From an uncultured Amylibacter sp. (lineage in GTDB: Bacteria > Pseudomonadota > Alphaproteobacteria > Rhodobacterales > Rhodobacteraceae): 64,000 nucleotides of DNA. How positions within the stretch are numbered: the stretch's first letter is position 1; each line of letters begins with the position of its first letter. The notes below the pieces were generated by a model. The model was not told the origin of the DNA, searched no databases, and saw only the letters and a program-made list of their open reading frames with translations. Shown piece by piece: positions 42,192 to 51,594 of this stretch. The stretch is taken from contig OX044354.1 of NCBI GenBank assembly GCA_943846615.1, positions 1,257,001-1,321,000 of the forward strand, in the 5' to 3' direction. Position numbers and translations under genes: made by a program.

Positions 42192-44435
42192 TTAACCCCG
42201 ACGCTTTCTACCTGTCTTCTTTTTGGTGCCATCCTTGGATCGTGAAATGCGGCGACCTTTGTGGCTTTTCTGTCGGCCTGAACCCTTGGGCATTGCTTTG
42301 CCGTCGAGTTCCAGCATCTCCAGCGTTAGACCACCCGTGACGGCGGTTGCGTCAACAAGCGCAACCTTACATGGCATGCCCATCGCGATGATGCGACCGC
42401 TGTCTTCGCCTTGAAGTGTGCGTTCGCGATCATTGTAGCGCCAGTATTCGCGCCCCAATTGTGACAGTGGGATGATGCCATCCGCGCCGCTGTCGTCCAG
42501 TTTTACGAACAGGCCAAATTTGGCGATGCCTGAAACGCGGCCGGTGAATTCCGCGCCGACACGATCCGCGAGGAATGCGGCCAAGTAGCGATCCGTTGTA
42601 TCGCGTTCGGCCAGCATAGAGCGGCGTTCGGTAGTGGAAATCCATTCGCCGGTTTCTTTCAAAACGGCCTCTTCTGCCGCGGACAATCCATCATCGCCAA
42701 AGCCGTGTGCGGATACCAATGCACGGTGCACAATCAGGTCAGCGTAGCGTCGAATTGGACTGGTGAAGTGGGCGTAACGGCGCAGGTTTAAGCCGAAGTG
42801 GCCGAAGTTTGATGGGGCGTAATATGCCTGAGTCATAGAGCGCAGGACAGACATATTGATGATTTCTGCGTCTTCGGTGTCTTCGGCGGCGGCCAAAAGT
42901 TTGTTCAGGTGCATTGTTTTAAGCACTTGGCCTTTGGCCAGTTGCATACCGGATTCTTCGGCGACTTCGCGAAGTGCCTCCAACTTCTCTGGTGATGGTT
43001 CTTCGTGGACGCGGTACAGGAAGTGTTTTTGTTTTGCCTCCAGTGTTTCCGCCGCACAGACGTTGGCGGTGACCATGAATTCTTCGACCAATTTATGCGC
43101 ATCGAAACGGGCGCGGAAATCCACGGAGAGGACTTGGCCTTCGTCGGATAGAACGATTTTACGTTCTGGGAGATCAAGGTTTAGGGGTTGGCGTTCATTA
43201 CGCGCCTTGGTCGCCGATTGGTAGGCGGCGAATAGATCGGCGAGTGGACCCGCGATTGGTTTGGTGGCGTCGTCATATGTACCCTCGAACGCGGCTTGTG
43301 CCTGTTCGTAAGATAGCGCCGCAGGGGACTTCATCAGGCCACGGTGGAATTCGTGATCCAATTTTGCGCCTTTGGCGTTCAACTTGATGCGTACCGCCAT
43401 GCAGGCGCGTTCGACACCTTGGTGCAATGAACAAAGATCGCCAGATAATGCATCAGGCAACATTGGGACGACGCGATCTGGGAAATAGGACGAGTTACCC
43501 CGTTTGCGCGCCTCTTTGTCCAGTTTGGATCCTGGACGTACAAAATGTGCCACATCGGCGATTGCAACCCAAACGATGTGACCGCCAACATTTGCGGGAT
43601 CGTCATCTGGAATTGCACAGATCGCATCATCACGATCACGCGCATCGGCGGGATCGATGGTGAACAATGGCAGGTGACGCAGATCGGTGCGGTTGCCAAG
43701 TTCAACTGGTTTTGCAGACTCAGCCTCTATCACGACATCATCGGGGAAATGATCGGGGATTTCGTGTTGGTGGATTGCGATTAGGGAAATGGAACGTGGT
43801 GCCATGGGATCACCCAGCACCTCCATCACACGCGCCGATGGTAGGCCCATGCGGGCCTTGGGGCCGATTTGTTCAGCCTCGACCAATTCGCCGTCCTTGG
43901 CGCCATTGGCATCGCGCGAAGAGATTTTGTATTCGCGCGTGCTTTTTTTGTCCACGGGAACCAAACGCCCGCCTTCGGAGCCGAGGCGGTAGATACCGAT
44001 TACCAAATCGGGGCCAGAGCCGATGCGGCGAATGAGGCGTGCTTCTAGCTTGTGGTCTTGGTCATCTACGGGGGCGATGCGGCATAGGATGCGATCACCT
44101 ACGTTTAATGCTGGGTCGTCTTTTTTGGCGACGAACAGGATACGCGGGCGGTCTGTTTCGTTTTCCCATTCGGCGGGTTCGGCCCAGAGTTCGCCAGCGG
44201 AATCCAATTCGGATACGCGAAGGACGGAAACAGGGGGCAATGCGCCCGCGCTGCGATATGTTGTGCGGGTGCCCGAAATCAACCCGTCAGCGCGCAATTC
44301 GCGCAACAGGCGTTTAAGTTCGGTGCGGGCATCCCCAGTGATTGAGAATGCTTTGGAAATGTCACGTTTTGACGCTTTGTCGGGATGCTCTTGCACCCAT
44401 TTCAAAATGTCTTCTTTGGAGGGAAGTTTGCTCAT
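42192..44435 (-). CDS. rnr: ribonuclease R
   Basis: 3'-5' exoribonuclease able to degrade structured RNA and involved in tmRNA-linked decay. The 747 residues show an N-terminal winged-helix region (about 1-60), cold-shock domains, the RNB active site FTIDPADARDRDDAICAIP with clustered Asp, YAHFTSPIRRYADLIVHRAL, a C-terminal S1 domain (GRVSGIAKFGLFVKLDDSGADGIIPLSQL) and a Lys/Arg-rich tail. It is divergent from the OmpA-family gene and works with SmpB/tmRNA encoded at 23708 in known systems. Confidence 0.96.
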   Translation of the reverse strand: MSKLPSKEDILKWVQEHPDKASKRDISKAFSITGDARTELKRLLRELRADGLISGTRTTYRSAGALPPVSVLRVSELDSAGELWAEPAEWENETDRPRILFVAKKDDPALNVGDRILCRIAPVDDQDHKLEARLIRRIGSGPDLVIGIYRLGSEGGRLVPVDKKSTREYKISSRDANGAKDGELVEAEQIGPKARMGLPSARVMEVLGDPMAPRSISLIAIHQHEIPDHFPDDVVIEAESAKPVELGNRTDLRHLPLFTIDPADARDRDDAICAIPDDDPANVGGHIVWVAIADVAHFVRPGSKLDKEARKRGNSSYFPDRVVPMLPDALSGDLCSLHQGVERACMAVRIKLNAKGAKLDHEFHRGLMKSPAALSYEQAQAAFEGTYDDATKPIAGPLADLFAAYQSATKARNERQPLNLDLPERKIVLSDEGQVLSVDFRARFDAHKLVEEFMVTANVCAAETLEAKQKHFLYRVHEEPSPEKLEALREVAEESGMQLAKGQVLKTMHLNKLLAAAEDTEDAEIINMSVLRSMTQAYYAPSNFGHFGLNLRRYAHFTSPIRRYADLIVHRALVSAHGFGDDGLSAAEEAVLKETGEWISTTERRSMLAERDTTDRYLAAFLADRVGAEFTGRVSGIAKFGLFVKLDDSGADGIIPLSQLGREYWRYNDRERTLQGEDSGRIIAMGMPCKVALVDATAVTGGLTLEMLELDGKAMPKGSGRQKSHKGRRISRSKDGTKKKTGRKRRG

Positions 44436-44593
44436 GGTGTATGTCTAGCATGATGTTGGAGCGAGGTCATCGGCATTCGTATCGCATGAGAGCGAATAGA
44501 TCAGGCAATTATTAAGTAGTTACATGCAATTAGTTGGGTTGTATCCAAAGGTGCTGAATATTACCTGTATTAAATGCGATTGCGTAAGGGAGA

Positions 44594-46465
44594 ATGGCGT
44601 TGCGAAAGTTTTTGGGATTGTCGGTGTTATTTGTGGGTTGGGTTGTTTTAGGCCTGATTGGTAGTGGCAGTGTCTTCGACGATTGGAAATTTGGCAAAGA
44701 TGCCGAAGAAATTCAAAGTTTCGTGGCGCAACAGGCACAGCGCAACGTTGGGAAGACAACGTATAATGTACAGACGGATGTGTCTGGGCGTGATGTGCGG
44801 GTGTTCGGTACCGTTGCGAACGAGGCCGAAAAGGCCGCGGTTTTGGCGGGTGTTGATGCGACGCGTGGACGCCGAGTGGTGATTGATGAATTGGAATTGA
44901 TTGATATTGCCAGCCCCTTTGTTTTTCGTGGCAGTAAGGGTGCGGGTGGATTAGTGTTGCAGGGGAATTCACCAACAGCGAGCACCTTGGGATTGGACGA
45001 TGCAGATTTGACGCTGGCAGGTGGGATGCCTGATGCACAGTGGCCCGCGTTCGTTGCCTTGGGTGTTCAGGGTATATCGTCGATGGAGAATGCATCGTTT
45101 GAGATTTCCGATCGGACGATGCAGGTGTCTGGGTTGGTAGGTTCGTATGAAGAACGTGATGCAGTGCGCGCGATGTTTGATGGGCTGCCTGATGGGTATA
45201 GCGCGCAGGTGAATTTGGATGTGGCCCCGACGGTTCCGTATGTTTTTAACGGGGTTAAACGTGAGGGTGGCGAGGCATATAGTGGGTATGTCCCGTCCGC
45301 CAGTGCACGTGGTGGATTGGCCGGATTGATCGGCGATGATGCGCAGTCATTGAAGCCGGCGGCGGGGATGCCTGATGAGAACTGGTTGTCTGTTGTTGGT
45401 GTTGGCGTCAAGGCGATGAAAAGTTTAAACGAAGGATCGTTGGCGGTGGTTGATCGCACAGTGACATTGACCGGTTCTGTGAATACGCCCGATGCGATTG
45501 CGAGTATTCGGGGTCTATTTGCGGCAATGCCCGAGGGTTACACTGCAACGGTAAATTTGAATTCGCTGGATGATGGTACACCAAGTGTTTTAGATTTTGA
45601 TTGGGTTGCTGGCAAAGGCGGCAGTATCAGCGGCAAAGGCCCCGATGGGGTCAGTTTAGATGATCTGACGGGTGCGTTGAATTTGCCCAAGCTGGAGGGC
45701 ATTTTTCGCCAAGGCCGCGTGCGTGGCAAGGATGAGATTTTAGCACAGTTTAAAGGCATCGCCCCTGTGCTACCATTGCTGGAAAGTGCGCAGGCGCAGG
45801 TGCGTGTTGATGGTGCGTCATTTACAGGCGTTTTAGCGCCAGGTGGTGACATGGATGTGGCCGAGGCAGGGTTGATTGACGCATTGGGTAGTGGAGCGGA
45901 TATTGCATTGGTACGCTCTGCGTTAGAGCCCAAAGAGGGTGATGAACGGATAAATGAAGACACTGGAAAAAACGAGATTTTTCAAGGTGGGTTTTGGTTT
46001 GTGGTAAAGGACCCCGTGATCGAGGTGCCCATCGTTTCAGAACCTGTTGTGACAAAAGTTGAAACGCAATCCCCCGCAGAAGTTTTGCAAGCGCGTTGCG
46101 AGGTCACCACCAAGGAAATTTTGGCACAAGCCAAGATCAGTTTTGAAACAGGATCCGCCGTGTTGACAGGCGACAGCCGCGAGATGTTATCGCGGTTGGG
46201 TGCGGTCATGGGGGCCTGTGCGGGATCGAACGGGTTGCAGGTGAATGTCGGCGGTCACACAGACAGTCAAGGATCAGATGAATTCAATTTAGATCTGAGC
46301 CAGCAACGTGCGAATTCAGTACGTGACGCATTGATTGAAAGTGGCGTTTTGAGGGCTGCGATTACCGCCACGGGATTTGGCGAAGCACAACCAATTGCAA
46401 CCAATGACACCGAAGATGGGCGTGCGCAGAACCGTCGCACGACATTTGACTGGATCATTAAATAA
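44594..46465 (+). CDS. OmpA-family envelope protein with BON-like internal repeats
   Basis: A 623-residue protein anchored by an N-terminal membrane segment (6-24). Residues about 35-100 look like a BON domain (VRVFGTVANEAEKAAVLAGVDATRGRRVV). Two imperfect copies of a roughly 90-residue unit follow, each holding GMPD-x2-W, GV-x4-S, a DRT and a P-x-GY-x-A-x-VNL end. The last 110 residues are an OmpA/MotB peptidoglycan-binding domain (VGGHTDSQGSDEFNLDLSQQRANSV). Such ArfA/OmpA-type proteins tie the envelope to the murein. It precedes the HhH gene by 32 nt. Confidence 0.88.
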   Translation: MALRKFLGLSVLFVGWVVLGLIGSGSVFDDWKFGKDAEEIQSFVAQQAQRNVGKTTYNVQTDVSGRDVRVFGTVANEAEKAAVLAGVDATRGRRVVIDELELIDIASPFVFRGSKGAGGLVLQGNSPTASTLGLDDADLTLAGGMPDAQWPAFVALGVQGISSMENASFEISDRTMQVSGLVGSYEERDAVRAMFDGLPDGYSAQVNLDVAPTVPYVFNGVKREGGEAYSGYVPSASARGGLAGLIGDDAQSLKPAAGMPDENWLSVVGVGVKAMKSLNEGSLAVVDRTVTLTGSVNTPDAIASIRGLFAAMPEGYTATVNLNSLDDGTPSVLDFDWVAGKGGSISGKGPDGVSLDDLTGALNLPKLEGIFRQGRVRGKDEILAQFKGIAPVLPLLESAQAQVRVDGASFTGVLAPGGDMDVAEAGLIDALGSGADIALVRSALEPKEGDERINEDTGKNEIFQGGFWFVVKDPVIEVPIVSEPVVTKVETQSPAEVLQARCEVTTKEILAQAKISFETGSAVLTGDSREMLSRLGAVMGACAGSNGLQVNVGGHTDSQGSDEFNLDLSQQRANSVRDALIESGVLRAAITATGFGEAQPIATNDTEDGRAQNRRTTFDWIIK

Positions 46466-46497
46466 CGCGCATGCGTGAAATGAAGTAGGAGAGTAAT

Positions 46498-47043
46498 ATG
46501 TTTCAAAATTGGGGATTTTTATTGGGTGAGATTTGGGTTCTGTTGGCGCTGGCGGCGCTGTTGGGATTGCTGGCTGGTTGGATCATTTGGGGGCGTCGCA
46601 ATAACTATGCTGCCGAGAATGCATTGCAGGACAAGTTGAACGCCTGCCGGGTGGAATTGAATGCCTATATTGCGCGCGAAACACCCGCCGTCGCCGCGCC
46701 AGAAGTTGGCGAGGATTATGATGGAGACGGCATTGTTGAAGGCAAAAATGAGGGTACGCGTCCCGAGGCATTGAGCGGCCCACGTGGTGGCGTGTCCGAT
46801 GACCTGAAGCAAATCAAAGGCGTTGGTGCCAAGATGGAAATCCTGTGTAACGAATTGGGGTTTTATCACTTCGATCAAATCGCAGCATGGTCTGGTGACG
46901 AGGTTGCATGGGTTGACGCAAATCTGGAAGGGTTTAAGGGCCGTGTGACGCGTGATGATTGGGTCGCACAGGCGCAAGTTTTGGCGGCTGGTGGCACCAC
47001 GGAGTTTGCCGAAAAAGTTGCCAAAGGCGATGTGAACTATTGA
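46498..47043 (+). CDS. membrane protein with C-terminal helix-hairpin-helix-like domain
   Basis: A 181-residue protein: one N-terminal span (about 8-32, LLALAALLGLLAGWIIWGRR), an acidic linker, and a C-terminal segment DDLKQIKGVGAKMEILCNELGFYHFDQIAAW whose IKGVG is a helix-hairpin-helix turn. Similar domains occur at the end of alphaproteobacterial NuoE and some ribosomal L21-type proteins. Function unknown. AGGAGA ribosome site; cotranscription with the OmpA-family gene is likely. Confidence 0.8.
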   Translation: MFQNWGFLLGEIWVLLALAALLGLLAGWIIWGRRNNYAAENALQDKLNACRVELNAYIARETPAVAAPEVGEDYDGDGIVEGKNEGTRPEALSGPRGGVSDDLKQIKGVGAKMEILCNELGFYHFDQIAAWSGDEVAWVDANLEGFKGRVTRDDWVAQAQVLAAGGTTEFAEKVAKGDVNY

Positions 47044-47067
47044 TTACAAGTGGGTGATTTATATGGT

Positions 47068-47646
47068 TTATAGATCGGCCACTGTATCAACATCATTCAA
47101 AGTAGCGATGCGCTTGATGGGCTTTGTACCGAGGCTGTTTAATGTGTCGGTTAGTGTTTCGCTGTGCGACCAACGTACATTTTTAAACAATGATTTAGGT
47201 ATAGGTTTTGCCCCGCGTTTCAACCCGATTAACCAGTAGCCACCATCGGGTGCCGGGCCGACAACCGCGTCGTGATCGTTCAATGCGGTGAAGGCATCGT
47301 TGATCAATTTTGGTGTAATGTCGGGGATATCCGCGCCAATAATTACCACCGCGCCTGTTGGTCCGTTGCGCAAAATGTTACCCATGCGATCACCCAAATC
47401 ACCCTGCCCCTGCGCCCATCGCGGCAATGTTTCGGGCCAGACACGGCTGTTCAACCCATCGATATCTGGGGCGACGGCCAGAACGGTATTCCAGCGTGGA
47501 TCGCGTGACAGGATACGGATGATTTTTTGTGCCTGATGACGGAACCACCATGCCGCGCGCGTCATACCGATGTCACGACCAAGGCGCGTTTTTACGCGGC
47601 CTGCGCGGGGCTCTTTGACCATGATGAAAAGGTGGCGTTGTTTCAC
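47068..47646 (-). CDS. DUF2064 / TIGR04282 glycosyltransferase-like protein
   Basis: A 192-residue GT-A-fold nucleotide-sugar-type protein: [19 protein letters not shown] at the start and [32 protein letters not shown] in the middle, the marks of the TIGR04282 family linked by name to arsenosugar synthesis. No arsenic gene is nearby, so the substrate is open. Its start overlaps the dapE stop by 4 nt. Confidence 0.88.
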   Translation of the reverse strand: MKQRHLFIMVKEPRAGRVKTRLGRDIGMTRAAWWFRHQAQKIIRILSRDPRWNTVLAVAPDIDGLNSRVWPETLPRWAQGQGDLGDRMGNILRNGPTGAVVIIGADIPDITPKLINDAFTALNDHDAVVGPAPDGGYWLIGLKRGAKPIPKSLFKNVRWSHSETLTDTLNSLGTKPIKRIATLNDVDTVADL

Positions 47647-48776
47647 GCAAAGTAATCCTGCATCACACGCATATAGATCGACTTGAGTTGGTGGATTTGT
47701 TCAACTGAAACGCGTTCATCAACCTGATGCATGGTTTTGCCAACCAGACCGAATTCAACAACGGGACAGTGGTTTTTCACGAAGCGTGCATCCGATGTGC
47801 CACCCGATGTGGATGGCTCGGGCGTCAGGCCTGTTTCGGCGTGAACCGCGTTTGAGATGAGGTGTGAAAGATCACCAAGGGGGGTTACAAAACTCTCGCC
47901 TGAAACGGAAACATTCATGTCGATTTCAATGCCGGTTTTTTGACAGATGTCCGCGACAGCAGTTGCCATCCAGTTCGCCAAGTCATCCGAAGTGTGGGCA
48001 TCGTTGAAACGGATATTTACCGTTGCCGATGTTTCGGCGGGGATCACGTTATTCGCGGGGTTGCCTGTGTCGATTGTGGTAATGGCCAGCGTGGACGCAT
48101 CAAAATATTCCGTACCTTGATCTAGCTCCTTGGACGATAAAACTGTCATCAATTCTGCCATGGCTGGCATTGGATTTTTGGCGCGATGTGGATAGGCGAC
48201 GTGGCCCTGTACGCCACGGGCAGTGAAATAGGCGGTCATGGAACCACGGCGTCCGACCTTCATCATTTCACCCATTTCATCGGGGCATGTGGGTTCGCCG
48301 ACGATGCAGTGGTCGATGGTTTCGCCGTTCGCATCCATCCAATCGAGCAAGGCGACGGTGCCATCTTTGGCGGGGCCTTCTTCGTCACCTGTGATGGCCA
48401 TGACGATTGAACCGTTTGGCGGTGTGTTCGATACGAAATCAATTGCGGCGGCGGCGAAGGCCGCGACGCCTGATTTCATGTCTGTGGAGCCGCGACCATA
48501 TAGAAAGCCGTCCTTGATTTCCGCACCAAATGGATCGACTGTCCATGCGTCCAGATCACCCACGGGTACAACATCGGTGTGACCGTTGAAGCCCAGCGTT
48601 TTACCATTGCCCCAGCGTGCGAATAGGTTCGACACCTCGCCGCGATCAACGCGTGTGCATGTGAAACCAGCGTCGGAAAGTAGGCGTTGCAACAGAACCA
48701 ATGCGCCACCCTCGACCGGCGTGACGGAAGCGCATTTGACCAGATCAGCGGTGAGATCGACGGGATTGATTGTCAT
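47643..48776 (-). CDS. dapE: succinyl-diaminopimelate desuccinylase
   Basis: Zn2+-dependent M20 hydrolase of the lysine/diaminopimelate pathway, 377 residues. Metal ligands appear in [13 protein letters not shown], the central [13 protein letters not shown] (catalytic Glu-Glu) and the C-terminal [15 protein letters not shown]. The dimerisation domain sits between about 180 and 290. It starts inside the last 32 nt of the upstream LytTR gene and is followed by the DUF2064 gene with a 4-nt overlap, so three genes are tightly coupled. Confidence 0.96.
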   Translation of the reverse strand: MTINPVDLTADLVKCASVTPVEGGALVLLQRLLSDAGFTCTRVDRGEVSNLFARWGNGKTLGFNGHTDVVPVGDLDAWTVDPFGAEIKDGFLYGRGSTDMKSGVAAFAAAAIDFVSNTPPNGSIVMAITGDEEGPAKDGTVALLDWMDANGETIDHCIVGEPTCPDEMGEMMKVGRRGSMTAYFTARGVQGHVAYPHRAKNPMPAMAELMTVLSSKELDQGTEYFDASTLAITTIDTGNPANNVIPAETSATVNIRFNDAHTSDDLANWMATAVADICQKTGIEIDMNVSVSGESFVTPLGDLSHLISNAVHAETGLTPEPSTSGGTSDARFVKNHCPVVEFGLVGKTMHQVDERVSVEQIHQLKSIYMRVMQDYFA

Positions 48777-49587
48777 GGTATTTTCCTGATGTTTGCCCCC
48801 AAATACCGCGTCGCGCCGATAACGGCAAGCGTTGGGCGAGGAATGATTTCACCGACGCGGCGTTGCTGCGGCTGATCGGGAGGGTTTCGTTATTGTGTAA
48901 GGTGACGGACGTGGTCGTGTGTTTCGCGATGCCCGCGCGCGCCACCCAGTGGGATCGGTGAATTTGTACGCCGTCGCGATGGGTCAGTTCCGACAGCGCA
49001 TCGGATAGGCGCATCAGGATGAGTTCCGAACCCTCGTCAGTTTGTACATTCAGATAGTGGTCCTGCGCACTGATCGCGTATAGTTTTGCGGTTTGGTATT
49101 TTGACAAGCGGTTTTCGAATTTCGGTGCCAGCAGTGGCGCCGGTTTTGAAACATTTGGGCGGGCAATCCAAACGATCCCGAATATCACCAAAGAAATCAA
49201 AAAATTAGAGATAAAGAAATGCGCTGGCAGTTCAAACCCATAAAGGGTTTCATTTACGAAAATCAGAACGGGTGTGAAGAGTAACGTAAAAACGGTACTG
49301 CCAACGATGGCCACCAAAAGGTATTTTTCCCCCATCATGTTACCAAAACCGCGAAGAACACCAAACATAATCGCAACCGCAATGCCGTTAATCAACAACC
49401 AGTATCCGATGGCACTGATTAGGCCCAGCTGATCCGTGTCGAATGGTCTGGCAACCACGCAGATCAGCGAGGCCAACAGCCAACCCATCAGCCAATAGCC
49501 TAACTCGCCCTGCCATTCACGACGCGCCAATTGTTTAAGTCCACCAATCACGAATATTCCACCCCTATTTGCGAAATCTAATTTCAT
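48745..49587 (-). CDS. membrane-bound LytTR-type transcriptional regulator
   Basis: A 280-residue protein with four predicted spans (about 28-140) followed by a cytosolic LytTR DNA-binding domain (about 165-260: [51 protein letters not shown]). It lacks a receiver domain, so the membrane part is the likely sensor. An AAATATG...CATATTT palindrome lies directly before its start. Its 3' end overlaps the dapE start by 32 nt. Confidence 0.88.
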   Translation of the reverse strand: MKLDFANRGGIFVIGGLKQLARREWQGELGYWLMGWLLASLICVVARPFDTDQLGLISAIGYWLLINGIAVAIMFGVLRGFGNMMGEKYLLVAIVGSTVFTLLFTPVLIFVNETLYGFELPAHFFISNFLISLVIFGIVWIARPNVSKPAPLLAPKFENRLSKYQTAKLYAISAQDHYLNVQTDEGSELILMRLSDALSELTHRDGVQIHRSHWVARAGIAKHTTTSVTLHNNETLPISRSNAASVKSFLAQRLPLSARRGIWGQTSGKYHDNQSRRSHR

Positions 49588-49589
49588 AA

Positions 49590-49617
49590 AAATATGTGAC
49601 CCAAGTTACCCATATTT
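49590..49617. promoter_or_regulatory. palindrome AAATATG-N14-CATATTT with tandem GGGTMAC repeats, probable LytTR site
   Basis: The arms are perfect 7-bp inverted repeats in the 55-nt gap between the divergent LytTR and DUF2306 genes. On the minus strand the centre reads GGGTAACTTGGGTCACAT, two direct repeats 10 bp apart. LytTR proteins bind direct repeats, so autoregulation is plausible. GTGACCCAAGTTAC is also one base off a Crp-type site. Confidence 0.45.
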
Positions 49618-49642
49618 CAAACAAGAACAACCGGAGATAGTT

Positions 49643-50044
49643 ATGAATTTCACACCGATTTCACAAGCAAGCACCGCGATCCAAATTCATCTGGCGGCGG
49701 CAGTGATGGCGATACTGTTATTTATGGTCATTATGATGCTGCGCCGTGGCAGCCGATTGCACAAATTCACGGGCCGCATTTGGGTGGCGATAATTGCAAT
49801 CACTTCGATTTCATCTTTTTGGATCAGCGAGATCAATCACTTTGCTGGGTTTTCGGCGATCCACCTGCTGTCTATTTTTACGCTGGTGAACTGTGTGATT
49901 GGGGTGCGGGCCATTCGCCGTGGAAAACTGCGCACGCATCGCAATGCGATGATTGGCATTGCGGTTGGTGGTTTGCTGATTGCGGGCGGCCTGTCGTTTG
50001 TGCCTGGCCGCACGCTGTATCATGTGTTTTTGGCGGGAGTTTAA
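49643..50044 (+). CDS. DUF2306 membrane protein
   Basis: A 133-residue protein with four spans: IHLAAAVMAILLFMVIMML, LHKFTGRIWVAIIAITSISSFWI, IHLLSIFTLVNCVIGVRAIRRG and a last glycine-rich span before FVPGR. This matches DUF2306 (HKxxGRxwv motif, HLLS). Function unknown. It is divergent from the LytTR regulator and is its likely target, as LytTR-membrane protein pairs often are. Its stop overlaps the YHYH gene stop by 4 nt. Confidence 0.82.
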   Translation: MNFTPISQASTAIQIHLAAAVMAILLFMVIMMLRRGSRLHKFTGRIWVAIIAITSISSFWISEINHFAGFSAIHLLSIFTLVNCVIGVRAIRRGKLRTHRNAMIGIAVGGLLIAGGLSFVPGRTLYHVFLAGV

Positions 50045-50808
50045 CGCCCGCGTTTAGGGATGAAATCTGCACTGGGTTCACCCATGTGACAACGCCCATA
50101 ATAGGGAAAGCTGTCGGTGGCAAAGTAGACGTATTTGCCATTCACCTTAGCGCCATTGCATTCATCTAGATTGCCTGCGCCTGATTTATAAACCCAGTCC
50201 TGCAAATACGATCCATCGTATTTTCCGCGTGGTGCGGTTGGGCGGGTGCCTGATTTTAAAACCCAAGACGATTGCGCCTCGCCGCCGGCGTAGTGGATTT
50301 CATGCCCGTCGGCGGCGTACCCAATCAATGTGCTGTCGTTCAGATTGATCAAGGCCGCTGGCATCCCGTGGTAGTGGTACAGCCCGCGATTGTCTACGTG
50401 TGCGTTGTTTTCATCCAGCCCGAATACTTTGCCGTTTGGGGTCAACGCCTCTAGGTTCCAGCCCGATGAGCGATCTCGCGAATGGCCCCTGCGCGATGAT
50501 GCATCGTACCAATCTGCTGTGCCTGGGCGAATCGGAATGCCAGTCAATGTTACGCCAACTGTGCGGGCCCGTTCATTTGGCTGACCCGTAAATGTGGGGT
50601 TTGTGGGGAAGCATAATTTCACCTGCTGTGCCTTAAACCGATTTGGATTTCCGCGTGTTGGGAACTGACCTATGTCATGGTTTGGCGATCCGTTGGATGA
50701 AATACAGGTGTTTGCGCCGCGTTGCTGAATGCTCGCGTTGTTTTTGGCATTTGCGGCGCCGGCAATGACGCCTGTGATAGCGACCGCGGCAAAAATGGAT
50801 TTTTTCAT
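50041..50808 (-). CDS. secreted YHYH-domain protein
   Basis: A 255-residue protein with a Sec signal peptide (cut after AGAANA). It carries the family name-giving motif in NRGLYHYHGMPAAL, plus GYAADGHEIHYAG and a Cys-containing YFATDSFPYYGRCHMGEP. The His cluster suggests metal binding. The family is widespread in marine bacteria without a proven activity. TTTTCTCC-complement (GGAGAAAA) ribosome site before the ATG. Confidence 0.87.
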   Translation of the reverse strand: MKKSIFAAVAITGVIAGAANAKNNASIQQRGANTCISSNGSPNHDIGQFPTRGNPNRFKAQQVKLCFPTNPTFTGQPNERARTVGVTLTGIPIRPGTADWYDASSRRGHSRDRSSGWNLEALTPNGKVFGLDENNAHVDNRGLYHYHGMPAALINLNDSTLIGYAADGHEIHYAGGEAQSSWVLKSGTRPTAPRGKYDGSYLQDWVYKSGAGNLDECNGAKVNGKYVYFATDSFPYYGRCHMGEPSADFIPKRGR

Positions 50809-50859
50809 AGATTTTCTCCTGTGTTGCCAATGATACGGGTGAGTGAAATGTTTCCGTCG

Positions 50860-51513
50860 CTAAAAAGACACATCGCATTTGAATTCATGCCAAGCGCCGC
50901 CATTTGGGTGGCGCAATGACAGCTGTTGTGCGTGTAACTGCAAACGCGGCTCCGCTGCAATTTGGACATCATTACCATAGAAGCGGTCGCCCAATATCGT
51001 ATGCCCAAGGGCCTGCATATGGACACGTAATTGATGGGTGCGACCTGTTTCAGGCTTCAATTCAACGCGGGTGGCATGTGGTTCGCGTGATAAAACCCGC
51101 CAAACGGTGATCGCAAGTTTACCATTTTCATGATCAACAATTTGCAACGGGCGATTGGGCCAATCCAAGATTAACGGCAAATCAACTACGCCCTCGTCCG
51201 CATCAATTACTCCATCGACGCGAGCGACATAAATCTTCTTCATCATGCGTTTTTCGAATTGCATGCCCAAATGTCGTTGCGCGGGTTTGTTACGCGCAAA
51301 CACCATAATGCCGCTGGTGTCCATATCCAACCGATGCACCAACAATGCCTCTGGATATGCGGCACGCACGCGTAATTCCAACGAATCCTGATGCGCTTCT
51401 GCCTTACCCGGCACGGACAGCAGACCCGAAGGTTTATCGATAATTAACAGATCATCATCCGCATAAACGACAGCCAGTGGATCCATAGGTGGGTCATAGA
51501 CAAATTTTTCCAT
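50860..51513 (-). CDS. rluA: RluA-family 23S rRNA/tRNA pseudouridine synthase
   Basis: Isomerises uridine to pseudouridine in rRNA and/or tRNA. At 217 residues it is the short RluA form. The catalytic Asp is in LLVHRLDMDTSGIMVFARN, followed by RVELKPETGRTHQLRVHMQALGHTILGDRFYG. The start is taken as the ATG at 51513 (MEKFVYDPP); a longer TTG-started frame begins inside the intergenic repeat and is unlikely. Confidence 0.93.
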   Translation of the reverse strand: MEKFVYDPPMDPLAVVYADDDLLIIDKPSGLLSVPGKAEAHQDSLELRVRAAYPEALLVHRLDMDTSGIMVFARNKPAQRHLGMQFEKRMMKKIYVARVDGVIDADEGVVDLPLILDWPNRPLQIVDHENGKLAITVWRVLSREPHATRVELKPETGRTHQLRVHMQALGHTILGDRFYGNDVQIAAEPRLQLHAQQLSLRHPNGGAWHEFKCDVSF

Positions 51514-51558
51514 GCACTGCCCATAAAACCAAAAGACGCCCGTGTCACGGCCGCCTTT

Positions 51559-51593
51559 CTTTTTCTTGTCCAAATATCCTCGGTCCGAAGGCC
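51559..51593 (-). repeat. intergenic hairpin-GATATTT repeat, copy 3
   Basis: On the minus strand: GGCCTTCGGACCGAGGATATTTGGACAAGAAAAAG, immediately after the stop of the sarcosine-dehydrogenase-like gene. The part GATATTTGGACAAGAAAAAG differs from copy 2 by one base, while the hairpin part is different in sequence but again self-pairing (CCTTCGG, GGCC). Confidence 0.65.
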
Positions 51594-51594
51594 A

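Noticed and set aside
51514-51573. Longer rluA frame starting with TTG at 51573
   Set aside because: That start lies within the intergenic repeat, and the residues added (Lys/Gly-rich) are not part of the family.
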